In this document: positions 15,461 through 22,815 of the stretch, one piece after another
Layout of the letters: each line of letters opens with the position of its first letter
Position numbering within the stretch: position 1 is the first letter of the stretch
From: Bordetella parapertussis
GTDB taxonomy: Bacteria > Acidobacteriota > Terriglobia > Bryobacterales > Bryobacteraceae
Assembly: GCA_943328975.2 (NCBI GenBank)
Contig: CALQCC020000020.1
Coordinates: forward strand, 1 to 64,000
Direction: 5' to 3'
DNA length: 64,000 bases
The notes under the pieces: model-generated
Told to the model about the DNA's origin: nothing
What the model saw: the letters and a program-made list of their open reading frames with translations, nothing else
The model's database searches: none
Translations under genes and position numbers: made by a program

Positions 15461-16137
15461 GACTCGCGCTATTATTCCTGCTGTGCGCGACTACGCAAGC
15501 GCATGACATTATCACCACTCCGATCACGTGGTCGCGAGAGATCTCGCGCATCATGTACGCCCGTTGCGCGTCCTGCCATCGTGAAGGTGGTTCGGCGTTC
15601 TCTTTGACCACCTACAAGGAAGCCCGCCCCTGGGTAGTCGCGATTCGCGAGGAGATTCTGCGCCGAACGATGCCTCCGTGGGGAGCAGTGAAAGGCTTCG
15701 GCGACTTCCGCAACGATCAGGCTCTGACGCCGGAAGAGATGGAACTCATCGTGAACTGGAGCGAAGGCGGCGTGCCCGAAGGTGAACCAATAGACTTACC
15801 CGCGGAGCCCAAGTTCCAAGCTCCGTTGGTGATTGGTGCGGTGAAAGGCGAACTTGTCGTGAAAGGCACGCTGCAACTAACGCGCAAGTTCACGCTCGAC
15901 GGGATTCTGCCCGTGACGATCCCGGCCAAGACGTCGATCCAAATCGTAGCCGAGTTGCCCGATGGCAGCATCGAGCCGCTACTGTGGTTGGAAAACTACC
16001 AGCAGGAATTCGCGCATCCGTTCCTATTACGGAAGCCGATGGAACTCCCCGCGCGCACCATCATTCGAGGAGTCCCTACCGGCGCGAGCGTTCGATTGCT
16101 CCCGCCCACGCCGGCGACTGCGGAACATACACACTAA
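15457..16137 (+). CDS. Periplasmic cytochrome c-type protein
   Basis: The start is a GTG at 15457 that overlaps the preceding TGA. The 226-residue product has a short signal peptide (to about residue 16), then a c-type heme site CASCH at residues 37-41 in the context IMYARCASCHREGGSAF, and a likely distal Met in RRTMPPWGAVKGFGDF. The N-terminal 110 residues fit a monoheme cytochrome; the rest is a beta-rich domain I cannot name. This 'CASCH...MPPW' type is common in acidobacteria. It is the third gene of a coupled unit with DUF6152 and PDLSGxW proteins, hinting at electron transfer. Confidence 0.8.
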   Translation: MRLALLFLLCATTQAHDIITTPITWSREISRIMYARCASCHREGGSAFSLTTYKEARPWVVAIREEILRRTMPPWGAVKGFGDFRNDQALTPEEMELIVNWSEGGVPEGEPIDLPAEPKFQAPLVIGAVKGELVVKGTLQLTRKFTLDGILPVTIPAKTSIQIVAELPDGSIEPLLWLENYQQEFAHPFLLRKPMELPARTIIRGVPTGASVRLLPPTPATAEHTH

Positions 16138-16143
16138 CTACTT

Positions 16144-17472
16144 CTACTTCGCCTTCCCCTTCGCCGCACCACCCGCGTAACTCACACGCCAGATCGACAT
16201 CGAGCCATCATCGGTGATGTACAACGCTCCATCCGACCCCACCGCGACGCTCGCAGGCCGACCCCACGGATTACCTGCCGCATCGGTGAAGCCAGTGAGG
16301 AAGTCCTGATAGACTCCATCCGATTTACCCTTCGCGTCGAGCGGAATGCGAATCACTTCCGCGCCGGACCGGTTCGCGCGATTCCACGAGCCGTGCTCTG
16401 CGACGAACAAGTCGCCACGCATCGCCGCCGGGAACGCCGTGCCCGTGTACCAACTGAAACCGAGCGACGCGCTGTGCGGTTGAATCAAAACGTCGGGCAC
16501 GATCACCTTCGCCTTCAACTCGGGATGATTGTTGCCCAAACGCTCATCGATGTTGCCGCCGATATAGTAGTAGGGCCAGCCGTAGAAGCCGCCCTTCTGC
16601 ACGCTGGTCACGTAGTCGGGAACCAGGTTATCGCCCAGGTTGTCACGCTCATTCACGCTCACCCAAACTTCGCCGGTCTGCGGATGCACGCCCAAGCCCA
16701 CAGGATTGCGGATGCCCGAAGCATAGACGCCGACGAAGGTGCCATCGGCCTTGTACTCATGCACAGCGGCGCGATTCTTCTCCGCAGGCACTTTGTCCGG
16801 ATCGTCGATGTTCGAGCCCGATCCCACCGACACAAAGATGCTATTGCCGTCTTTCGAAATAGCCAAGTCGCGCGTGTCATGGTAGTCGCCCGGACCAGAC
16901 TTGATCGGAAGATCTGTCATCTTCTGCGCCGGACCCGACGCCTTCAGATCGCCAGCCTTGTACGGGAAGCGCACCATCGAGCCAGCGTTGCCCACATACA
17001 CCCACTGCGGATTCGCTGCCGGGTAAAATAAGATCCCCCACGGACGATCCAGCCCTGTGGCGAATAACGAAATCGATTCCGCCTTGCCGTCCTTGTATCC
17101 GCGCGCGACCTTCAACTCACCCGACTTTTTTTCCGTGAAGAACAGATCTCCATTCGGAGCGCGACGAATCTGCCGCGGCTCCGTCAGCCCAGTCGCGTAC
17201 AACTCCACAGTGAACCCCGCAGGAGCCTTGGGCATGTTCGTGCCACGCGGCACCATCTTTGGGAAATTCGTGGCCGACTTGGTCGAGCCAGGCGCCGGCA
17301 AATCCTTCGCCGTAATCTTGCGAGCCTTACCAGGAGCAGCATCCACGGCGTTAAAAAACGCGGCCTGCCCGGTGGCAATATCTTTCGGATTGATGTCATT
17401 CACAGCCTGGATCGCAATCCAGCTGCCGGTGAGTGTGAACGCAGCTACGCTCATCAGGGAGAGTTTGTTCAT
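16144..17472 (-). CDS. Sorbosone/glucose dehydrogenase-like beta-propeller, exported
   Basis: The 442-residue product has an N-terminal hydrophobic signal and a six-bladed propeller of the PQQ-dependent soluble glucose/L-sorbosone dehydrogenase type. Visible blocks are LTEPRQIRRAPNGDLFFTE, GLDRPWGILF, RDLAISKDGNSIFVSVGSGS, SGIRNPVGLGVHPQTGEVW and VAEHGSWNR. Such enzymes oxidise sugars in the periplasm with PQQ. The C-terminus ends in GGAAKGKAK, another lysine-glycine tag. It is convergent with the cytochrome c gene (6 bp apart), which could serve as electron acceptor; that link is inference. Cofactor use cannot be confirmed from sequence. Confidence 0.8.
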   Translation of the reverse strand: MNKLSLMSVAAFTLTGSWIAIQAVNDINPKDIATGQAAFFNAVDAAPGKARKITAKDLPAPGSTKSATNFPKMVPRGTNMPKAPAGFTVELYATGLTEPRQIRRAPNGDLFFTEKKSGELKVARGYKDGKAESISLFATGLDRPWGILFYPAANPQWVYVGNAGSMVRFPYKAGDLKASGPAQKMTDLPIKSGPGDYHDTRDLAISKDGNSIFVSVGSGSNIDDPDKVPAEKNRAAVHEYKADGTFVGVYASGIRNPVGLGVHPQTGEVWVSVNERDNLGDNLVPDYVTSVQKGGFYGWPYYYIGGNIDERLGNNHPELKAKVIVPDVLIQPHSASLGFSWYTGTAFPAAMRGDLFVAEHGSWNRANRSGAEVIRIPLDAKGKSDGVYQDFLTGFTDAAGNPWGRPASVAVGSDGALYITDDGSMSIWRVSYAGGAAKGKAK

Positions 17473-17522
17473 GGTGGGGTTCCTTCGCTGTCATTGTATC
17501 GCGATGCTGATATCATGTCCGC

Positions 17523-18368
17523 ATGAGACGGCGAACGTTCCTGGGAGCACTCAGCGCGGCAGGCTTACTGCACGCGCAAGCCCCCGACCCCAACGCCATC
17601 TTCATCTGCCCCATGGATCCCGATGTGCGCTCGCACGATCCCGGCACCTGCCCGCGCTGCGGCATGAAGCTCGCGACAGGACTGCCCGAGCCCACCGAAT
17701 ATCATCTCGACCTGACCACCACGCCGCGCGCCATCCGCCCCGGTCAGCCCGTGAGCTTTTCGTTCGCGGTGACCGACCCCTGGAAACATCGACCCGTGAC
17801 CAAGTTCCAGGTGGTTCACGAAAAACTGTTCCACATGTTTGTCGTCAGCCAGGATCTGGACTTCTTCCTGCATGACCATCCCACGTTCTCCGCCGACGGC
17901 CAGTTTCACTACAACAATCTGGTGTTGCCGAAGGCCGGGATGTATCGAGTCTTAGGCGATTTCTATCCCGACGCAGCCACGCCGCAGTTGATTGCCAAGA
18001 CCCTGTTCGTCGCGGGCCCTGCGCCTGCGCCCATGCGGCCCTCCGACAGCCGCAAGACCGATGCGCTGACGCTCTCCACCGTGCCCGAACGCGTGATCGC
18101 CGGCAGCAACACCCAGTTGCACTTCACGCTCACCCCCGGCGACGGACTGCAGCAATACTTAGGAGCCTGGGGACACATGCTAGTCGCCAGCGACGACTTG
18201 ATCGACATGATCCACCTGCATCCGTTCATCGCCGACGGAGGCCCGGAGCTGCAGTTCAACGCCGTGTTCCCCCGCCCCGACCATCACTACCGCGTCTGGA
18301 TCCAATACCAGCGCAACGGCGTGGTGCATACCGAACGCTTCGACGTCGCGGCCAACGACCTCCGCTAG
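17523..18368 (+). CDS. Exported protein with heavy-metal-binding domain
   Basis: The 281-residue product starts with a twin-arginine-like signal (MRRRTFLGALSAAGLL). Near residues 27-52 it has a short heavy-metal-binding domain, IFICPMDPDVRSHDPGTCPR followed by CGM, matching the Cys-Pro-Met...Pro-x-x-Cys-Pro-x-Cys-Gly-Met pattern seen in copper-efflux proteins. The rest (~55-281) is a beta-rich region with many His (HDHP, IHLHPF, DHHYR) and resembles two immunoglobulin-like halves. A role in periplasmic copper or heavy-metal handling is inferred. It is divergent from the sorbosone-dehydrogenase-like gene and 19 bp upstream of a glutathione peroxidase. Confidence 0.72.
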   Translation: MRRRTFLGALSAAGLLHAQAPDPNAIFICPMDPDVRSHDPGTCPRCGMKLATGLPEPTEYHLDLTTTPRAIRPGQPVSFSFAVTDPWKHRPVTKFQVVHEKLFHMFVVSQDLDFFLHDHPTFSADGQFHYNNLVLPKAGMYRVLGDFYPDAATPQLIAKTLFVAGPAPAPMRPSDSRKTDALTLSTVPERVIAGSNTQLHFTLTPGDGLQQYLGAWGHMLVASDDLIDMIHLHPFIADGGPELQFNAVFPRPDHHYRVWIQYQRNGVVHTERFDVAANDLR

Positions 18369-18387
18369 CACGTAGTAGAATCGGAGC

Positions 18388-18930
18388 ATGAAACCCCTGC
18401 TTGGAGCTCTGCTGATGACCGCCACCGCGTTCGCCGCCTCCAGTGTGCATGAGTTCACGCTCAACGCGCTCAACGGCACACCCACCCCGCTCGCGAACTA
18501 CAAAGGCAAAGTGATGCTGATCGTGAACGTCGCCAGCCAATGCGGCTACACCTATCAATATGAGGGCCTGCAAGCGTTGTTCATGAAGTACAAGGATCGC
18601 GGACTTGTGGTCGCTGGCTTCCCCGCCAACAACTTCGGCGAGCAGGAGCCCGGTACGGACGCGGAAATCGGAGCCTTCTGCAGGTCCAAGTACGGCGTCA
18701 CGTTCCCCATGTTCAGCAAGCTCTCGGTCGCGGGCAAGGATCAAGCTCCGCTGTATTCTTTCCTGACCAACAAAGCGGCCAATCCGAAAACCGGCGGCGC
18801 GATTCCGTGGAATTTCACCAAGTATCTGGTGGACCGCAATGGCAAGGTGCTCGCTCGCTTCGATGCCGCAACCGAACCCGGCTCCAAGGAACTCACCAGC
18901 GCGATTGAAGCAGCGCTCGCCGCGAAGTAG
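18388..18930 (+). CDS. Glutathione peroxidase-type thiol peroxidase, exported
   Basis: The 180-residue product has a signal peptide (to about residue 17) and the peroxidase fold: NVASQCGYTYQY with the peroxidatic Cys52, and PWNFTKYLVDRNGKV with the conserved Trp-Asn. In the second active-site block the usual FPCNQFG reads FPANNFGEQEPG, so the catalytic Gln is replaced by Asn and the Cys by Ala. Such enzymes reduce peroxides, usually with thioredoxin. It lies 19 bp behind the heavy-metal-binding gene, which fits metal-stress defence. The Gln to Asn change may weaken activity. Confidence 0.83.
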   Translation: MKPLLGALLMTATAFAASSVHEFTLNALNGTPTPLANYKGKVMLIVNVASQCGYTYQYEGLQALFMKYKDRGLVVAGFPANNFGEQEPGTDAEIGAFCRSKYGVTFPMFSKLSVAGKDQAPLYSFLTNKAANPKTGGAIPWNFTKYLVDRNGKVLARFDAATEPGSKELTSAIEAALAAK

Positions 18931-18931
18931 C

Positions 18932-19870
18932 TTACTTCGTCACCAAGTGCTGGAGGCTGGTGTTGTTCTCACCGCACACGAACTCGATCAATTCGTCGTC
19001 GGCCATCAGGCGCTGATTCGCCGTGACCGTCCACGGACGCGTATACGTCTTTGGATCGTTCACCGTCACTTGAATCTCAAGCGTCCCGTAGTTCGGGCGG
19101 CGGATGCGTTCGGTGATGTGAGCTTCGTTGCTCAAAGGGCTTCCTTGCTCATCGATCCAGGCGTCGTCCAGGAAGCCAGTCGATTCCACCACTAACGTGT
19201 CCCCGTCCCACTTGCCCGCAGAGTAGCCATACCACCAAGGCTGCACGTCGTCCTTGTTCGGCAGCGCGCGACCGTCCGTGAAAATCTGCCGCGTGCCCCC
19301 GTTCGCCTCCGCCAACATCACAATCTCGCGCCCGTTCTGGATCAACTTGCGAGGCTGCGGATGAAACCATAGTTGGACCGGATTGAGCGGCAAGCAGTGC
19401 GCGTCCGGATGATCCGAGCTGTTGCGCGCCAGCCGAGCGTTGCGCAACGCGAGTGCCGCATCGTTATACGGCAGCCCATCAGGCATGTTCTGGCCCATGT
19501 TCAGGAATCCGCCCGGTGGAATGACCCCGGCCGCAAACGGTGGACCGCCCTTGTCCTTATCTTTGCCTTTGCCTTTTTCTCCTCCTTTGTCTCCGCCTTT
19601 TTCTCCGAGCGGCGGCGGACCCTTGTCGCCTTTGCCCTTCCCTTTACCCTTCTCGCCACCCGGACCGCCCGGACCACCACTGGCCCAGACTCCGGACAAG
19701 TCAGGCTTCCCGTCCGCCATCACCGGAGCCGGACCAGTCAGGTCGGGCGTTCCATCCGCCATCTTCGGAGCGCCGCCGGTCGGGAAGGCCGGCCATTGCC
19801 CCAGCAGCGCAAACGAAAAGACCAGCGACAACAGAACTGCCGTGAGGTTGACGAGTTTCATTCGAGACAT
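18932..19870 (-). CDS. Exported protein of the 'PDLSGxW' family, copy 4
   Basis: Start at 19870 (MSRMKLVNLT) or 19861 (MKLVNLT); neither has a strong ribosome site. A signal peptide is followed by two near-repeats, MADGTPDLTGPAPVMADGKP then DLSGVW, and a long Lys/Gly/Asp tract (residues ~75-120) with KGKGKGKGDKG and GEKGKGKDKDKGG. The core shows DAHCLPLNPVQLW, GKWDGDTLVVES, DDAWID, ITERIRR, VNDPKTYTRPW and IEFVCGEN. This copy has the longest charged tract of the family. It is convergent with the glutathione peroxidase gene (1 bp apart). Function unknown. Confidence 0.74.
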   Translation of the reverse strand: MSRMKLVNLTAVLLSLVFSFALLGQWPAFPTGGAPKMADGTPDLTGPAPVMADGKPDLSGVWASGGPGGPGGEKGKGKGKGDKGPPPLGEKGGDKGGEKGKGKDKDKGGPPFAAGVIPPGGFLNMGQNMPDGLPYNDAALALRNARLARNSSDHPDAHCLPLNPVQLWFHPQPRKLIQNGREIVMLAEANGGTRQIFTDGRALPNKDDVQPWWYGYSAGKWDGDTLVVESTGFLDDAWIDEQGSPLSNEAHITERIRRPNYGTLEIQVTVNDPKTYTRPWTVTANQRLMADDELIEFVCGENNTSLQHLVTK

Positions 19871-19976
19871 ATGGTTGGCCCATGTTACCGCCACCGTCTC
19901 TCCAACGGAAGTGGCTTTACAGAGATTTAACTTTCAGCCTGCTTTACACCCCGAACGATTCCAGCCAAAATGTAGC

Positions 19977-21347
19977 GTGCTTCATCGACGCCACTTTATC
20001 CAAACCGCCGTCGCCGCCACCGCGCTCGGGTCCGCCCGCGACATCCTGGCCGCGCGCGCCACACGCCCCAACATCCTGTTCATCCTCGCGGACGACCTCG
20101 GCTACGGCGACCTCAGCTCCTATGGCCGCCCCGAATACAAGACGCCGTTCATCGACAACCTGGCCAAGGAAGGAGTGAAGTTCACCGACAACTATGCCTC
20201 GGCTCCCGTGTGCACTCCCACGCGCTGCGCCTTCCATACCGGCCGCTATCCGCACCGCCTCGAAGTCGGCCTCCGTGAGCCCTTGCCCGATGGCAACAAC
20301 GACATCGGCATCCCGGAAAATCACCCCACCCTCGCGTCGCTGCTCAAACAGAACGGTTACGAGACGACCCTCATCGGCAAATGGAACCTCGGCAACGTCG
20401 CGAAGTTCGGACCCAACCGCCACGGCTTCGACGAATTCTTCGGCATCAACGGCACCGCCGCCGACTACTTCACCCACAAGAACGTCGCGGGAATCTTCGA
20501 CCTCTACGAAAACCTGGAGCCATCCAAAGAAGAAGGCTACCTGACCGACCTCTTCACGGAGCGTGCCCTCAAAGTGATCGCCCGCAAGCGCACCAAGCCG
20601 TTCTTCCTCGCCCTGCAATACAACGCTCCCCACTGGCCCTGGGAAGGACCTGCGGACAAAGATATCGACCACAACGCTCCTGGCCACATGCAAGCCGGCG
20701 GATCGCAAGTAGTCTACGGCGAAATGATGAAGCGCATGGATGCGGGCATCGGTCGCGTGATGAAGGCGCTGAAAACAGCCAAGCTCGACAACAACACGCT
20801 GGTCATCTTCACCAGCGACAACGGTGGCGACCGCTACTCCTATAACTGGCCCTTCTCATTCCAGAAATTCGATCTATGGGAAGGTGGCCTGCGCGTCCCC
20901 GCAATTGCCCGCTGGCCCGGCGTGATTCCGAGTGGGCGCACCACCCACCAGCCCGCGGCCACGATCGATTGGACCGCCACCATCCTCGCATTGACCGGCA
21001 CCAACGCCGACCCCAGCTACCCGTTAGATGGAGTCGACCTCACCGGCATTCTCACCGGCACCCGAGCGCAATTCGACCGCACGCTATTCTTCCGCGTCGC
21101 CGGACAAAGCGCCGTGCGTTCGGGGAAATGGAAGTATCTAGCCGAGGCCGGACAGGAGCATCTCTTCGATCTCTCGGTCGACCCAGGCGAGAAGGGGGAT
21201 CTCAAAACCGCGCAGGCCGCCGTTTTCGAGAATCTAAAAGCGCAGTACCAGAAGTGGGACGCGCAGATGCTGCCCAATCCCACGACTCCCGCTGGGGGCG
21301 CGGGCAAGGACAAAGCGAAGGCCAAGGGAAAAGGCAAGGGCAAATAG
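19977..21347 (+). CDS. Arylsulfatase-type sulfatase, exported
   Basis: The open frame extends upstream to 19422, but that part is antisense to PDLSGxW copy 4; the GTG at 19977, giving VLHRRHFIQTAVAATALGSA, supplies a twin-arginine-like signal and is the likely start. The 456-residue product has the sulfatase signature CTPTR with Cys79, which is converted to formylglycine in active enzymes, plus metal-site blocks ILADDLGYGD and FTSDNGG and the histidine block NAPHWPWEG. Sulfatases remove sulfate esters from glycans or phenols. The C-terminus is a repetitive lysine/glycine tag (KDKAKAKGKGKGK). The ribosome site is weak. Confidence 0.86.
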   Translation: MLHRRHFIQTAVAATALGSARDILAARATRPNILFILADDLGYGDLSSYGRPEYKTPFIDNLAKEGVKFTDNYASAPVCTPTRCAFHTGRYPHRLEVGLREPLPDGNNDIGIPENHPTLASLLKQNGYETTLIGKWNLGNVAKFGPNRHGFDEFFGINGTAADYFTHKNVAGIFDLYENLEPSKEEGYLTDLFTERALKVIARKRTKPFFLALQYNAPHWPWEGPADKDIDHNAPGHMQAGGSQVVYGEMMKRMDAGIGRVMKALKTAKLDNNTLVIFTSDNGGDRYSYNWPFSFQKFDLWEGGLRVPAIARWPGVIPSGRTTHQPAATIDWTATILALTGTNADPSYPLDGVDLTGILTGTRAQFDRTLFFRVAGQSAVRSGKWKYLAEAGQEHLFDLSVDPGEKGDLKTAQAAVFENLKAQYQKWDAQMLPNPTTPAGGAGKDKAKAKGKGKGK

Positions 21348-21348
21348 A

Positions 21349-21377
21349 AAAGGGGACCGCCCGAAGGCGATCCCCTT
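21349..21377. terminator. Bidirectional hairpin terminator between convergent genes
   Basis: AAGGGGACCGCC and GGCGATCCCCTT form a 12-bp stem with one mismatch around a CGAA tetraloop. It lies between the end of the sulfatase gene and the end of PDLSGxW copy 5, so it can serve both. Confidence 0.7.
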
Positions 21378-21399
21378 AATCCACTAGCGTTCCCTCAGT

Positions 21400-22332
21400 T
21401 TACGGGATCTTGTCCGGATCGATACCGCGCTTGCGGAGGTCGTCAAACAAGTGCTTGGAATCGGATTCGTTTTCCTGGCAGATGTACTCCAGGATCTTGC
21501 CTTGCGGCTGATACCCGGTGGTGATGCGAACCGTCCACGGCTGCGTGTAGAAGTCGGGATCTTCGATGGTCGCAATGTGCTCCAGCGTCATCGTGTCGAG
21601 GCGCGTGAAGCGCTCCACCACGTGCAGCTTTTCGCCATGCGGGTGGCCGGCGAAATCGAGCCAGGTGCGGTCATTGAAGCCGACCGAATCGATCACCATG
21701 GTGTCGCCTTCCCACCAGCCGATCGAATCGCCCAGGTAGGTGGGGTTCGGATCGCGCGGATGAGTCAGCCAACCACGGGGAGCAACCGGAATCTCGCGCC
21801 ACACGTGCGCGCCGCCTTCAAATACGAAGGTGAATGTGTCCGGCGTCTGGATGATCTTCATCGGATACGGGGTGTACATCATGCGAGGCACGCCGGGAGG
21901 CAAGCACAAACCTTCCGGGTCGGTCGCGGAATCGGTCTTGCGGCGAGCAGCAAAAGCCGCCTTGCCGAGCGGGGTAAACGGCGCGCAGCTAGGTGTATTC
22001 GCACCAGCCGAAGACGGGAAGTTCTCGCACGTTTCCAGGCCGCCAGCCGTGATGCTGTTCGACATGTTGGTGATGTAGGGGACACTCCACATGCCCGGTC
22101 CACCGAAGTCCGGCTGATTGAGCGTCAAGGTGCCAATACGCGGCGTCGGACCGGCCGCAGGGCCGCCCTTCCCCTTGCCTTTGCCCTTGGGAGCCGCCTT
22201 CGCGTCGCCCTTTGCTGCCTTTGCGTCTCCACCAGCGTTGGCCAATTGGGCCGAAACCGGCATCAATGTTACGGCGAGCATGGCAAACGCTGCCGCGCCC
22301 AACATTGCGTATCCTAAAAATCGATTTTTCAC
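21400..22332 (-). CDS. Exported protein of the 'PDLSGxW' family, copy 5
   Basis: The 310-residue product has a signal peptide (to about residue 29), then the tract AKAAKGDAKAAPKGKGKGKG (residues ~37-56), then a modified family motif QPDFGGPGMW. The core shows CLPPGVPRMMYTPYPMKIIQ, GDSIGWWEGDTMVIDSVGF, DRTWLDFAGHPHGEKLHVVE followed by RFTR, IEDPDFYTQPW and EYICQEN. It keeps the two conserved Cys of the family. Function unknown. It is the last copy and closes the region in which KGK tracts occur. Confidence 0.75.
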   Translation of the reverse strand: MKNRFLGYAMLGAAAFAMLAVTLMPVSAQLANAGGDAKAAKGDAKAAPKGKGKGKGGPAAGPTPRIGTLTLNQPDFGGPGMWSVPYITNMSNSITAGGLETCENFPSSAGANTPSCAPFTPLGKAAFAARRKTDSATDPEGLCLPPGVPRMMYTPYPMKIIQTPDTFTFVFEGGAHVWREIPVAPRGWLTHPRDPNPTYLGDSIGWWEGDTMVIDSVGFNDRTWLDFAGHPHGEKLHVVERFTRLDTMTLEHIATIEDPDFYTQPWTVRITTGYQPQGKILEYICQENESDSKHLFDDLRKRGIDPDKIP

Positions 22333-22815
22333 TTTATGAAAAGCCCCCTCTTGTAGCTGCGAATCTCAAACGTTGAGCCAGTTGCGAATACTCCAGCGAA
22401 TCGCCAGCGCACGAGCGCGAGACTGTCCTCGCCGGGAAGTGTAACACCTTGTTTTTACAGGTGTCAACAGCCTTTCGGCTCCCCAGAACCACTAAAACGG
22501 GCCCAAACAATATGACGAAATAAGCCACCTCGCTTGTTACACCACAGGCCCGAATCCGCCTCACACCTGATCGGGGTAGACCTAACCTCCCTCCACGCAA
22601 CCAGTTCCCGTTTCACCCACCACCACACCCCGCCGCCCGCTGCTACCCTCGTCCGAAGCTATGCCGCCCACTCGAATATTCCGGCCACAAATATCCCCCA
22701 CAACAAAACGAACCCAGCTTTTGCCCCCAACGCGCGTGCAACCTCCGCCCGACCAATAACATGAATGTTACGTGCAGAAAAACGGCCTCGCACGCTTTGC
22801 GCTACCGTAGAAGAT
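22333..22815. other. Intergenic region upstream of zwf with candidate operator
   Basis: These 483 bp lie between the divergent PDLSGxW copy 5 and zwf and must hold both promoters. I see no convincing gene. Two short features stand out: a GTGTAACACC element near 22438 recurring inverted near 22535, and a perfect inverted repeat TAACAT-GA-ATGTTA at 22757-22770, about 46 bp before the zwf start. The latter could bind a regulator; this is unproven. Confidence 0.3.

Noticed and set aside
19422-19976. 185-codon N-terminal extension of the sulfatase frame
   Set aside because: It is antisense to PDLSGxW copy 4 and low-complexity (Pro/Leu/Ser); the Tat-like signal at 19977 marks the real start.
2104-22332. 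KGK tracts as collagen-like repeats
   Set aside because: There is no Gly-x-y periodicity; the tracts are short and irregular, so a collagen fold is not supported.
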